DNA from: Streptomyces sp. M92
Lineage (GTDB): Bacteria; Actinomycetota; Actinomycetes; Streptomycetales; Streptomycetaceae
Direction of reading: 5' to 3'
Length of the DNA: 64,000 nt
Assembly: GCF_028473745.1 (NCBI RefSeq)
Contig: NZ_CP101137.1
Span: forward strand, 2,852,001 to 2,916,000
Below the pieces are notes generated by a model that was given only the letters and a program-made list of their open reading frames with translations, was not told the DNA's origin and did not search any database. Below are positions 44,179 through 53,004 of the stretch, one piece after another (positions within the stretch are counted from its first letter, which is position 1; each line of letters starts with the position of its first letter). Position numbers and translations under genes: made by a program.

Positions 44179-44199
44179 CAACTTGTGCCACACAAGTTG
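44179..44199. promoter_or_regulatory. Perfect 9-bp inverted repeat upstream of the Tad locus
   Basis: CAACTTGTG (44179-44187) and CACAAGTTG (44191-44199) with a CCA centre. It lies about 140 bases upstream of the first gene of the pilus locus, in an AT-richer patch. Possible -10 elements follow (TACAGT near 44235). It is a strong operator candidate for whatever controls the pilus genes. No protein can be assigned. Confidence 0.6.
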
Positions 44200-44336
44200 T
44201 TCCACAGCTACAGAAACGCTGTTCTCCGGTCACAGACGCGTGGATACAGTGCTCAGGTAGTCACGCAGTGAAGTCATCCGGGTGTGTCGGAGTAACACCG
44301 GCACGCCGACGGGCATGGGGAGACGGGGAGCCGCGC

Positions 44337-45281
44337 GTGCCAACTGCCATTGCCGTGACCAGTGCCGACATGGCACTGCCGCCGCAGGACGACCGGACGC
44401 TGCCCGCGATCGTGCTCCAGGACGTCGACCAGCGTCCGCTGGAGCAGGTGCTGGCCGAGTTGCAGGGGCTGGTCGAGCAGCACGGCCACGTGATCGTGGT
44501 GTGCTCGCAGGTCCTCCCGGAGAGTGTGGAACGCCGGCTGCACACCGTCCGCGCCCTCCTGGAGACCGACCGGATCGCCCTGTTCCGGCCGCCGCTGCCC
44601 CCGCTCGGACTCGCGGTGCTGGCCCGCCAGTTGCGCCAGCTCGCCTCCTGCGACCTCAGCCCCGGCGTCCTCGCCTCGGCCGGCCGCCTCCTCACCCACT
44701 ACATCCACGCCGGCGCGCTCCTCGGCTCGGTCGCCCGGCTCGACCACGTCCCCGTGGGGCTCAAGTCGCACGCCCGGTCGTGGATGCCGGGAAGCCAGTT
44801 CGGCGTCGTCGCCCACCCCGTCCCGCAGCTGGTGCGGATCGGGCCGGACGCCGCCCTCGACGGACCCGAGTTCGGGACGTGGCTGCTGGTCGCCAAGGGG
44901 CAGCTCGCCCCCGACTGGGTCACCGGCACCCTCGCCCCGTCCTGGCGGGTGCAGGGCCTGCGCGAGCTGCCGCTGCCCGCCGACTCCCCGGGCTGGTGGG
45001 GGACCGGCAAGCTGACCGAGTTCTGCGCCTACCTGCCCGACCTGTCGGTCCTCTACCAGTTGGTCGCGTCCGTGCGGCAGAGCAGGTGCCACTGGTGCGG
45101 CATCGACGTCATCGGCGACCGGTGCGTGTTCTGCTCCGCGACGCCGCCGGAGTACGACGCCGACCCGGGCCGGGGTCGGGCTCTCGGCGAGCGCCGCGCC
45201 CTCGGTGAGCGTGGGGGCCCCGGTGAGCGCCGTGGCCCCGCGCTCGGCCGGCGCCGTGAGAGACGCGCCCTCACGGGGTAG
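44337..45281 (+). CDS. Protein of unknown function with C-terminal zinc ribbon, first gene of the Tad locus
   Basis: 314 aa from GTG with GGGGAG upstream. Residues ~20-250 form an alpha/beta domain (LPAIVLQDVDQRPLEQVLAELQ; HVIVVCSQVLPESVERRLHTV; WRVQGLRELPLP). Residues ~258-278 contain CHWCGIDVIGDRCVFC, a four-Cys zinc ribbon. The tail is a low-complexity ALGER-type repeat, probably disordered. I do not recognise a named family. Position before CpaB suggests a cytoplasmic role in pilus assembly or regulation. 92 bases separate them. Confidence 0.7.
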   Translation: MPTAIAVTSADMALPPQDDRTLPAIVLQDVDQRPLEQVLAELQGLVEQHGHVIVVCSQVLPESVERRLHTVRALLETDRIALFRPPLPPLGLAVLARQLRQLASCDLSPGVLASAGRLLTHYIHAGALLGSVARLDHVPVGLKSHARSWMPGSQFGVVAHPVPQLVRIGPDAALDGPEFGTWLLVAKGQLAPDWVTGTLAPSWRVQGLRELPLPADSPGWWGTGKLTEFCAYLPDLSVLYQLVASVRQSRCHWCGIDVIGDRCVFCSATPPEYDADPGRGRALGERRALGERGGPGERRGPALGRRRERRALTG

Positions 45282-45373
45282 GCCGTACCGCCACCGGGGT
45301 AGGCCCGTACCGCCCCGCCCGCCCCGCCATCCGATCCGGCTCGACCGATTCCCCCAATGAGGTTGCACGGCAC

Positions 45374-46081
45374 ATGAACTCCCGTCAGCGCCGCGGCATC
45401 ATCCTGCTGATCCTGTCGGTCCTCTGCGCCCTCGGCGTCTTCGCCGGCGTGCTGTCCGTCGTCAACGACGTGAAGTCGAAGGTCGGACCCGAGGTCACCG
45501 CGTACCGGCTCAAGGACGACGTCGAGCCCTACACGCCGCTGAACGCGCGGCAGTTCGAGAAGATCGAGATGCCCGAGCGCTGGCTGTCGGAGAACGCCGT
45601 CACGGATCTCGGCCAGGTCCGCGGCAAGATCGCCGTGACGAAGCTGAAGGCGGGCTCACTGCTGCAGAGCGACATGATCGTCAAGCAGCCCGCCCTGCAG
45701 CCGGGGCAGCAGGAGGTCGCCATCATGATCGACGCGGCGACCGGCGTCGCCGGCAAGATCACACCGGGCTCCTCCGTCAACGTGTACGCCACCTTCGAGG
45801 GGCAGCGGGAGGGTGATCCCGCCCAGTCCAAGATCATCGTGACGAACGCCAAGGTCATCGACGTCGGCGACCTCACCTCGCTGCAGCCCGACGCGAACAG
45901 CCGCGACCGCGAACCCACCGACGCCGTCCCGATCACCTTCGCCCTGTCCACCATCGACGCCCAGCGCATCACCTACGCCGAGTCGTTCGCCCAGCGGGTC
46001 CGGCTCGCGCTGGTGGCGCCCGGCAGCGACACCACGGTCCCGGACGAGGACCGGACGTACGAACTCGCGAAGGACAAGTGA
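45374..46081 (+). CDS. CpaB/RcpC-like Flp pilus assembly protein (SAF domain)
   Basis: 235 aa. N-terminal membrane anchor (GIILLILSVLCALGVFAGVLS, ~8-28), then a SAF domain (VEPYTPLNARQFEKIEMPERWL; RGKIAVTKLKAGSLLQSDMI) and the RcpC-type beta region (VAIMIDAATGVAGKITPGSSVNVYATF). In Gram-negative Tad systems CpaB works at the secretin; here, with no outer membrane, it probably stabilises the pilus base on the outside of the membrane. 7 bases before TadZ. Confidence 0.88.
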   Translation: MNSRQRRGIILLILSVLCALGVFAGVLSVVNDVKSKVGPEVTAYRLKDDVEPYTPLNARQFEKIEMPERWLSENAVTDLGQVRGKIAVTKLKAGSLLQSDMIVKQPALQPGQQEVAIMIDAATGVAGKITPGSSVNVYATFEGQREGDPAQSKIIVTNAKVIDVGDLTSLQPDANSRDREPTDAVPITFALSTIDAQRITYAESFAQRVRLALVAPGSDTTVPDEDRTYELAKDK

Positions 46082-46088
46082 GCCCCGT

Positions 46089-47348
46089 ATGCCCACGAGG
46101 ATTCTCCCGGCGGTCGGCGACGCGGACGCCGTACGGTCCATCACGACCCTGCTCAGCCAGCTCCCGGACGCCGAACCCGTCGCCCCGGTCGTCGACTCCA
46201 CCCAGCTCGTCGACACCCTCGCCCGCCTCGCCGCCGAGTCCGTCGACGAACTGCCCGAGGTCGTCGTCGTCCACGAGCGCATCGGCCCGGTCCCGGCCCT
46301 GGAGCTGATCCGCGAGGTCGCGCTCCGCTTCCCCGCCGTCGGCGTCATCCTCGTCACCTCCGACCCCGGCCCCGGCCTCTTCCAGGCCGCCATGGACTAC
46401 GGCGCCCGCGGCCTGGTCGCCCTGCCGCTCAGCTACGAGGAACTCGCCAGCCGCGTCCAGGCGGTCGCCCAGTGGTCGGTCGGGGTACGCCGGCACCTGG
46501 GCAGCGGCGGCGACGTCTTCACCGGCGTCGGCGGCACCGTCGTCACGGTCGGCGGCGCGAAGGGCGGGGTGGGGGCCACCCTGACGGCCATCCAGCTGGC
46601 GCTGGCCGCACAGGCGTCGGGCCGACCCAGCGCCCTGGTCGACATGGACCTCCAGGCCGGTGACGTCGCCTCCTACCTGGACGTCCAGTTCCGCCGCTCG
46701 GTGGCCGACCTGGCCACCATCAACGACATCTCCCCGCGCGTACTGGCCGACGCGGTCTTCCGCCACGACACGGGTCTGGCCCTGCTGCTCGCCCCCGGCG
46801 AGGGCGAACGCGGCGAGGAGGTCACCGACCGCGCCGCCCGCCAGATCGTCAGCGCCCTGCGCTCCCGCTACGAGGTCGTCGTCATCGACTGCGGCGCCCA
46901 ACTCGGCGGGGCCGGCGCGGCGGCCGTGGAGATGGCCGACGCCGCGCTGCTGGTCACCACCCCCGACGTGGTCGCCGTACGGGGCGCCAAGCGGGCGGTG
47001 CGGATGTGGGACCGGCTGCAGATCCGCAAGGCCGAGGAGACGACCGTGGTCGTCAACCGGCACACACGGGGCACCGAGATCCAGCCCGCCCTGATCGAGA
47101 AGATCACCGGCACGCCGGTCGCCGGGACCACCGTCCCCGCCAACTTCAAGGAACTCCAGGGCGCCGTGGACGCCGGCCGCGTCCACGAACTGGACGCCAA
47201 GAGCACGGTGAAGCAGGCCCTGTGGGCCCTCGCGGGCGAACTGCGCCTGGTCAAGGCGCCGGAGGCCGACCACAGGAAGGGCGGCGGCCGGTTCCGCGGC
47301 GACCGGGGGTCGGTGAGCTTCCGGCGGCGGAAGGACGGTGCGGGATGA
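46089..47348 (+). CDS. TadZ/CpaE-like ATPase
   Basis: 419 aa. Receiver-like N-terminal domain (~1-130, VGVILVTSDPGPGLFQAAMDYGARGLVALP) and a MinD/ParA ATPase domain with deviant Walker A GGAKGGVGATLTAIQLALAA and SALVDMDLQAGDVASYLDVQ. TadZ localises the pilus apparatus to a site on the membrane. Lys-Gly-Gly-Val-Gly-Ala in the P-loop lacks the Lys/Ser-Thr pair typical of active MinD proteins at the last position, so turnover may be slow. ATGA overlap with the TadE gene. Confidence 0.9.
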   Translation: MPTRILPAVGDADAVRSITTLLSQLPDAEPVAPVVDSTQLVDTLARLAAESVDELPEVVVVHERIGPVPALELIREVALRFPAVGVILVTSDPGPGLFQAAMDYGARGLVALPLSYEELASRVQAVAQWSVGVRRHLGSGGDVFTGVGGTVVTVGGAKGGVGATLTAIQLALAAQASGRPSALVDMDLQAGDVASYLDVQFRRSVADLATINDISPRVLADAVFRHDTGLALLLAPGEGERGEEVTDRAARQIVSALRSRYEVVVIDCGAQLGGAGAAAVEMADAALLVTTPDVVAVRGAKRAVRMWDRLQIRKAEETTVVVNRHTRGTEIQPALIEKITGTPVAGTTVPANFKELQGAVDAGRVHELDAKSTVKQALWALAGELRLVKAPEADHRKGGGRFRGDRGSVSFRRRKDGAG

Positions 47349-47740
47349 GCGCGTTACCGGGACGGGGGAGGGCGCGGGACTCGGGTCAGGTCACCGTCGA
47401 GTTCCTCGGCATGCTGCCGACGATCATCGTCACGCTGGTGGTGCTGTGGCAGCTCGTACTCGTGGGATACACGTTCACGCTCGCGGGTAATGCTGCCGAC
47501 GAGGCGGTACGGGCGGCGACGGCCGCCGAACGGGGGGCACGGCAGGGCGCCTGCGAGGAGGCGGGCCGCGACAAGCTGCCGGGCGCGTGGGAGGGGGGCG
47601 CCGGTGTGGACTGCGGCACGGCGGGCGGCTTCGTCACGGCCGACGTCGAGATCAGGGTCCCGATCCTCTTCCCGGGCACGGTCAGCTTCCCCTTCGACGT
47701 GCGGGGTCACGCGGGGGCCGTGGAGGAGGAGACCGACTGA
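47345..47740 (+). CDS. TadE-like pseudopilin
   Basis: 131 aa; ATG overlaps the TadZ stop. Short basic N-terminus, then GQVTVEFLGMLPTIIVTLVVLWQLVLVGYTF: a prepilin-type Gln/Thr-Val-Glu-Phe start to a single membrane helix, with the Glu near +5 of the cleavage site. The exterior has two Cys (ACEEAG, VDCGTAGG) that may form a disulfide. TadE-like proteins are minor pilins needed for Flp pilus assembly. Confidence 0.88.
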   Translation: MSALPGRGRARDSGQVTVEFLGMLPTIIVTLVVLWQLVLVGYTFTLAGNAADEAVRAATAAERGARQGACEEAGRDKLPGAWEGGAGVDCGTAGGFVTADVEIRVPILFPGTVSFPFDVRGHAGAVEEETD

Positions 47741-47741
47741 G

Positions 47742-48242
47742 ATGCCGTACTCCTCACGGAAGTGCCGCGCGGGGGAACGGGGCCGGGATCGCATGACTCG
47801 GGACCGGGACCGGGACCGGGACCGGGGCCGGGGCGGGGCCGACCGAGAACGTGGCGGGGCTGACCGAGCATGTGGCGGGGTCGACCGAGAACGTGGCCGG
47901 GCCGACCGAGAACGTGGCCAGGCAGCCATCGAGTACCTCGGCTTCCTCCCGATCCTGATCATCGTCGCCCTGGCCGCCGTACAGCTCGGCCTGATCGCCT
48001 ACACCGCTCAGCAGGCCGGCACCGCCGCCCGCGCCGGGGCCCGCAGCGCCTCCCTCGACGAGGGCGCCGGGCAGGCCTGCGACGCGGCGGTGAGCGACTG
48101 GCTGGCCGACGGCACGGACTGCGGGGCGGCGGAGGGCGGCGACGAGGTCACCGTCACGGCCACCGTCGACATCCCGTCGATCGTCCCCGGCTGGGACTTC
48201 GGGAACGCCACCAAGACCGCCACCATGCCGATCGACCACTGA
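47742..48242 (+). CDS. Second TadE-like pseudopilin with an Arg/Asp repeat leader
   Basis: 166 aa from the ATG at 47742, one base after the previous stop. Residues ~20-58 are a charged tandem repeat (RDRDRDRDRG, then ADRERGG-type heptads), which is unusual for a prepilin leader. The pseudopilin motif GQAAIEYLGFLPILIIVALAAVQLGLIAYTA follows, then a 100-aa exterior with CDAAVSDW and DCGAAEGG cysteines. A shorter start at GTG/ATG within the leader cannot be ruled out; the long leader may be partly an expanded repeat. Confidence 0.82.
   Translation: MPYSSRKCRAGERGRDRMTRDRDRDRDRGRGGADRERGGADRACGGVDRERGRADRERGQAAIEYLGFLPILIIVALAAVQLGLIAYTAQQAGTAARAGARSASLDEGAGQACDAAVSDWLADGTDCGAAEGGDEVTVTATVDIPSIVPGWDFGNATKTATMPIDH
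47839..47922 (+). repeat. Four tandem 21-bp repeats inside the second TadE-like gene
   Basis: Units at 47839-47859, 47860-47880, 47881-47901 and 47902-47922 share GACCGAG-A-CGTGGC-GGG, with 1-3 changes each. They encode ADRERGG, ADRACGG, VDRERGR and ADRERGQ. They follow a GGGACC hexanucleotide run (about 47801-47831) encoding RDRDRDRD. In-frame copy-number change would lengthen or shorten the pilin leader without a frameshift. Confidence 0.95.
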
Positions 48243-48261
48243 CCGAGGAGCCCGAGGACGC

Positions 48262-49599
48262 ATGAGCCTGCGCGCACGCATCCACTCCCCCGAGGAGCAC
48301 GGCAGCCGGGGCGAGGACGGACACCTCGTCGCCTCCTACCGGGCCAAGCTCCTCGAGGAGATCGACCTCGCCGAGATGAGCTCGCTGGCGACGGCCGAGC
48401 GCCGGGCCCGCCTGGAACGCGTCCTCGGCCACATCATCAGCCGCGAGGGCCCGGTCCTGTCGACCGTCGAACGCTCCCAGCTCATCCGCCGGGTCGTCGA
48501 CGAGGCCCTGGGCCTCGGCATCCTGGAACCCCTGCTCGAAGACGCGTCGATCACCGAGATCATGGTCAACGGCCCCGACGCGATCTTCGTCGAACGCGGC
48601 GGCCGGGTCGAACAGCTCCCCCTCCGCTTCGCCTCCAACGACCAGCTGATGCAGACCATCGAGCGCATCGTCTCGACGGTCAACCGCCGCGTGGACGAGT
48701 CCAACCCGATGGTCGACGCCCGCCTCCCCTCCGGCGAACGCGTCAACGTCATCATCCCCCCGCTCTCCCTCACCGGCGCGACCCTCACCATCCGCCGCTT
48801 CCCGCGCTCCTTCACCCTCCACGAACTGATCGGCCTCGGTTCGCTCGACGACCACATGCTGTACCTGCTGGCCGGCCTGGTGCAGGCCCGCTTCAACATC
48901 ATCGTCTCCGGCGCGACCGGCACCGGGAAGACGACCCTCCTCAACGCCCTCTCCGGCCTCATCCCGGAACACGAGCGCATCATCACCATCGAGGACTCGG
49001 CGGAACTCCAGCTCCAGCAGGCCCACGTGATCCGCCTGGAGTCCCGCCCGCCGAACGTCGAGGGCCAGGGCCGCGTCACCATCCGCGACCTCGTCCGCAA
49101 CTCCCTGCGCATGCGCCCCGACCGCATCGTCGTCGGCGAGGTCCGCGGCGGCGAGTCCCTGGACATGCTCCAGGCCATGTCGACCGGCCACGACGGCTCC
49201 CTCGCCACCGTCCACGCCAACAGCGCCGAGGACGCCCTGATGCGGCTCCAGACCCTCGCCTCCATGTCGGACGTCGAGGTCCCCTTCGTCGCCCTGCACG
49301 ACCAGATCAACAGCGCGGTCGACGTCATCGTCCAGCTCACCCGCTTCGCCGACGGCGCCCGCCGCATCACCGAGATCGCGCTGCTCGACAGCCACGGCGG
49401 CGAGCCGTACCGCCTGGCCACGGTCGCCCGCTTCGGCGCCCGCCCGATGACCCCCGACGGCCGTATCCACGGCGCCTTCGAGTACCACCCCCTCCCGCGC
49501 CGCACCGCCGAGCGCCTCCACATGGCGAACCAGCCCGTCCCCCAGGCCTTCGGCGTCGCCCACACCACCGACCAGCTCGCCACCCGGGAAGCCAGGTAG
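48262..49599 (+). CDS. tadA: TadA/CpaF secretion ATPase
   Basis: 445 aa. N-terminal CpaF domain (~25-130, DASITEIMVNGPDAIFVERGG), then the GspE-type ATPase: Walker A GATGTGKTT (217-225), IEDSAELQLQQAHVIRLE (Asp box), RPDRIVVGEVRGGESLDML (Walker B and His-box region) and TGHDGSLATVHANS. All catalytic elements present. It powers polymerisation of the Flp pilus at the cytoplasmic face of the membrane. Confidence 0.97.
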   Translation: MSLRARIHSPEEHGSRGEDGHLVASYRAKLLEEIDLAEMSSLATAERRARLERVLGHIISREGPVLSTVERSQLIRRVVDEALGLGILEPLLEDASITEIMVNGPDAIFVERGGRVEQLPLRFASNDQLMQTIERIVSTVNRRVDESNPMVDARLPSGERVNVIIPPLSLTGATLTIRRFPRSFTLHELIGLGSLDDHMLYLLAGLVQARFNIIVSGATGTGKTTLLNALSGLIPEHERIITIEDSAELQLQQAHVIRLESRPPNVEGQGRVTIRDLVRNSLRMRPDRIVVGEVRGGESLDMLQAMSTGHDGSLATVHANSAEDALMRLQTLASMSDVEVPFVALHDQINSAVDVIVQLTRFADGARRITEIALLDSHGGEPYRLATVARFGARPMTPDGRIHGAFEYHPLPRRTAERLHMANQPVPQAFGVAHTTDQLATREAR

Positions 49600-49655
49600 G
49601 ACCGCCGATGACAACCAGGCAGCGCAACGAGACGGAAACCAGGTAGGACCGCCCG

Positions 49656-50600
49656 ATGGAACTCGACACCCTCGTCACCCTCACCACCGGCATCACGCTG
49701 CTGACCTGCGCCCTCGCGGTCGCCGGCGTGCACTCCTACGCCGCCGGCAAGGCCCAGCGCCAGGCCCTGGTCGACCGCCTCTCCGCCACCGGCCAGCTCC
49801 CACCCGCCGGCCGCAGACGCCGCTTCCGCGCCCTGGACCGCCGTCTGCGCCGCACCAAGCTCGGCCGCAGGCTGGAACTGCGCCTGGCGGCGACCGGCCT
49901 GGACCTCACCCCCGGCGAGTTCTTCGCCTACATGGTCGCCACCGTCGCCGGCCTCTGGCTGATCGGCCAGGCCGCCCTGGCCCCCTTCTTCGGCCCCCTC
50001 GCCGGCCTGCTGGGCATCGGAGCGGCGATCCAGTTCCTCAACTGGCAACGCCAGAAACGCATCGAGAAGTTCATCAGCCAGCTCCCCGAACTCGCCCGCA
50101 TCCTCGCCAACGCCACCCAGGCCGGCCTCGCCCTGCGCACCGCCATCGGCATGGCGGCGGAGGAGCTGGAGGCCCCCGCCGGTGAGGAACTGGGCAAGGT
50201 CGCCGACCAGCTCGCCATCGGCGCCTCGATGGACGACGCCCTCGGCGAACTCGCCGACCGCCTCCCCTCCCGCGAACTCGTCGTCCTGGTCACCACACTC
50301 GTCCTCTCCAACCGGGCGGGCGGCCAGGTCGTCAGCGCCCTGCGCAACCTCACGGAGACCCTGGAGGAGCGCAAGGAGACCCGGCGCGAGGTCCGCACCC
50401 AACTCTCCCAGGTCAGCATGACCTCGTACGCCGTCCCCGCCCTCGGCATCGGCTCGTTGTTCCTCATGAACGGGGTGAAGGACGGCGCCCTGGAACGCAT
50501 GACCGGCTCCCCGGCCGGCCAGGTCGCCGTCGTCGTCGCCTTCGCGCTCTACGCCGTCGGCTTCGTCCTCATCCGCCGCCTGTCCCGCATCGACGTCTGA
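49656..50600 (+). CDS. tadB: TadB-like inner membrane platform protein
   Basis: 314 aa with helices near residues 5-25, 88-125 and 270-305, and a T2SSF-type helical core ISQLPELARILANATQAGLALRTAIGMAAEE. Typical TadB layout with Arg-rich cytoplasmic region (KAQRQALVDRL; RRFRALDRRLRR). It forms the assembly platform with TadC. A short near-duplicate of the CpaF end (ACCAGGTAGGACCGCC-type, 49596-49655) sits in the gap before it. Confidence 0.92.
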   Translation: MELDTLVTLTTGITLLTCALAVAGVHSYAAGKAQRQALVDRLSATGQLPPAGRRRRFRALDRRLRRTKLGRRLELRLAATGLDLTPGEFFAYMVATVAGLWLIGQAALAPFFGPLAGLLGIGAAIQFLNWQRQKRIEKFISQLPELARILANATQAGLALRTAIGMAAEELEAPAGEELGKVADQLAIGASMDDALGELADRLPSRELVVLVTTLVLSNRAGGQVVSALRNLTETLEERKETRREVRTQLSQVSMTSYAVPALGIGSLFLMNGVKDGALERMTGSPAGQVAVVVAFALYAVGFVLIRRLSRIDV

Positions 50601-50613
50601 GAAGGGAGCCGCA

Positions 50614-51507
50614 ATGGGTATCGGACCGCTCCTCGCACTGCTGGCGGCCCTGAGCGTGTGGGGCGTCTTCGCCGGCATCCGCATGTACCGGGCGGAGGCG
50701 AAGCTCCCCGGCGACCTCGCCCTCGCCCTGGAGGTCGGCTCCACCCGCACCGGCGCCGTCGACTCCCTGGTCGACCGCATGGGCATGCGCTACGCCCCCG
50801 CCGTACTGCGCGTCATGGGCCCCGCCCTGGTTGCCAAGTACCGCCGCAGGATCGACCTGGCAGGCAACCCCGGCGGCCTCACCATCGACCGCTACGCCGC
50901 CCGCCGAGCGGTCTACGGCTTCCTGGGCGCGGTCGGCTTCCTGGTCTTCCTCCTGCGCGGCCAGTTCATCGTCGCCCTGCTCCTGCTGGCCTTCGGCGCC
51001 TTCTGGACCGAGGTCGGCATCTGGTCGGCGATCCGCATCCGCAAGGACGAGATCGAGCGCACGCTCCCCGACTTCCTGGACGTCCTGGCGGTGGTGGTCA
51101 GCGCCGGCCTCGGCTTCCGCCAGGCCCTGGACCGCGTGGCGACGCGCTACGAGGGTCCCTGGGCCGACGAACTGCGCATCACCCTGCGCCAGATGGACCT
51201 CGGCATGGGCCGCCGCCAGGCCTTCGCGGAACTGCGCCGGCGCAACGACTCCGAACAGGTGGCGATGTTCGTGACCGCACTCCAGCAGGGCGAGGATCTG
51301 GGCGCCCCCATCGTCGACACCCTGGTCTCCCTGGCCAAGGACATGCGCCGCACCGACGCCCAGAACGCCCGCCGCAAGGCGGCCCGCGCCGTCCCCAAGG
51401 CCACGATGATGATCACGACGTTCATGGTCCCGGCCACGATGCTCCTCCTCGGCGCGGGCCTGATCCTGGGCTCGGGAACGGACTTCGGAACGATCACGGG
51501 CGAGTAA
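50614..51507 (+). CDS. tadC: TadC-like inner membrane platform protein
   Basis: 297 aa; 13 bases after TadB with AAGGGAG upstream. N-terminal helix (LLALLAALSVWGVFAGI), a pair near 100-135, a T2SSF core (ERTLPDFLDVLAVVVSAGLGFRQALDRVA; NDSEQVAMFVTALQQGEDLGAPI) and a C-terminal helix pair (TMMITTFMVPATMLLLGAGLILG). Partner of TadB in the platform. Confidence 0.92.
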   Translation: MGIGPLLALLAALSVWGVFAGIRMYRAEAKLPGDLALALEVGSTRTGAVDSLVDRMGMRYAPAVLRVMGPALVAKYRRRIDLAGNPGGLTIDRYAARRAVYGFLGAVGFLVFLLRGQFIVALLLLAFGAFWTEVGIWSAIRIRKDEIERTLPDFLDVLAVVVSAGLGFRQALDRVATRYEGPWADELRITLRQMDLGMGRRQAFAELRRRNDSEQVAMFVTALQQGEDLGAPIVDTLVSLAKDMRRTDAQNARRKAARAVPKATMMITTFMVPATMLLLGAGLILGSGTDFGTITGE

Positions 51508-51577
51508 CCGCCCGCAACGAACGACACGAACGACGGACACGGGACACGGGTGAGCAGGGAAGGAGGACGAGGACGGC

Positions 51578-52963
51578 ATGACGATCACGAACCCACCGAT
51601 GGCACTCCCGACTCTCCCACCGGGATGGGAAGCCGCACCGCAGCCGCCGACCCCCACCCCGGCGGCACACCCCTCGCCGGGCAGCGCCCCACGCAGCTCC
51701 CCGATCGCGGGGCAGGCGCCCCCGGCCATCCCCCTCCAGGTGAACGCCCTGCAGGCCCTGTGCCGACAGGTCTTCGGCTTCCGCCTGGCCATGATCGCTG
51801 TCGCCGCCCCCGCCGCCCTCCTCAACGCGGGGCCCGGCCTGGGCGTCAAGCTGGTCGGCGCCGCGGTGGTCGTCACCTTCATGGGCTCGTACGTCCTCTT
51901 CCGGGACTGGGAGCGATTCGGCCCCCTGCTCCTGCGCCACCCCACCCTCCTGGCGGTGGACACCCTCTTCGGCTTCCTGCTCCTCATCTCGGCGGGCCCG
52001 GACACCACGCTGGCGTACGTCAGCGTCTGCACCCCGCTCCTGGCGGGCCTGGCCTACGGCTGGCGCGGCGCGGCGTTCTTCGCCTCCCTCCAGATGCTCC
52101 TCCTGCTCCTGGTCCACGCGACCCTGAACGACGACCACCCGCACCCCGGCCCCGCGGAGTCCCTCCTGCTTCCGGGCCTGTGCGTCATCACCGGAGCCAT
52201 CGGCTCCACCCTCCGCAACCTGCTGCTCCGCTTCGGCGCCGCCACCCGGGCCCTGACCGAGGTCCAGGCCCGCCTGGCCGTCACGGAGGCGGTGAGCGCG
52301 GAACGCGCCCGTCTCGCCCGGGAGCTGCACGACTCCGTGGCCAAGACCCTGCACGGCGTCGCCCTGGCGGCCGAGGGCCTGGCCGCCACGGCGAGCACCG
52401 ACGCCATGGACCCGGCACTCGCACGCCGCCAGGCCGAACTGATCGCACGCTCGGCCCGCAGGGCGGCCGCCGAGTCCCGGGAACTCCTGACCGACCTGCG
52501 CCGCGAGACGGACCCGGCCCACGGCACGGACGTACGGGCGGAACTGGCCGCGCGCACAGCCGACTTCACGACCCGCACGGGCGTCCCTGCCACGTTCGCA
52601 CACACGGAAGCTGTACCCGTACCCCCCATCCCTCCCTCCGTGGCCCGCCAACTCCTCACGATCGCCTCGGAGGCGATGGAGAACGCCCACCGCCACGCCT
52701 CACCGACCCGCGTCGAGGTGCGCGCGGGCGTCCACGGCGGTCACCTGCGCATCAGCGTGTACGACGACGGCAGGGGCCTCCCCGAGGCAACGAGCCTGGA
52801 AAAGCTGGGCAAGGAAGGCCACTTCGGCCTGGTCGGCATGGTCGAGCGGGCCGCCTCAGTGGGCGCCCGTATCCGCATCGGCCGGGGCGAGCACGCGCAC
52901 GGCACGGAGGTACGGGTGGACCTGCCCCTGGCCGCGCTGACACCGGCCGGGAGCATCCCGTGA
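51578..52963 (+). CDS. Sensor histidine kinase (HisKA_3/NarL type) of the Tad locus
   Basis: 461 aa. A Pro-rich cytoplasmic N-terminus (~50), five to six helices (65-215), then the dimerisation-phosphorylation helix ERARLARELHDSVAKTLHG with His251, and a HATPase domain with NAHRHASPTRVEV (N-box) and DDGRGLPEATSL (G1). Membrane-embedded sensors of this kind often read cell-envelope state. Coupled to the response-regulator gene. Embedded among pilus genes, so it probably controls pilin expression. Confidence 0.93.
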   Translation: MTITNPPMALPTLPPGWEAAPQPPTPTPAAHPSPGSAPRSSPIAGQAPPAIPLQVNALQALCRQVFGFRLAMIAVAAPAALLNAGPGLGVKLVGAAVVVTFMGSYVLFRDWERFGPLLLRHPTLLAVDTLFGFLLLISAGPDTTLAYVSVCTPLLAGLAYGWRGAAFFASLQMLLLLLVHATLNDDHPHPGPAESLLLPGLCVITGAIGSTLRNLLLRFGAATRALTEVQARLAVTEAVSAERARLARELHDSVAKTLHGVALAAEGLAATASTDAMDPALARRQAELIARSARRAAAESRELLTDLRRETDPAHGTDVRAELAARTADFTTRTGVPATFAHTEAVPVPPIPPSVARQLLTIASEAMENAHRHASPTRVEVRAGVHGGHLRISVYDDGRGLPEATSLEKLGKEGHFGLVGMVERAASVGARIRIGRGEHAHGTEVRVDLPLAALTPAGSIP

Positions 52964-53004
52964 CCACCACCGCACCACCCCACACGCCCGAAGGGAGGCC
53001 CCCA

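Noticed and set aside
47839..47922. 21-bp repeats as a CRISPR array
   Set aside because: No spacers separate the units, they are in frame in a coding sequence, and there are no cas genes.
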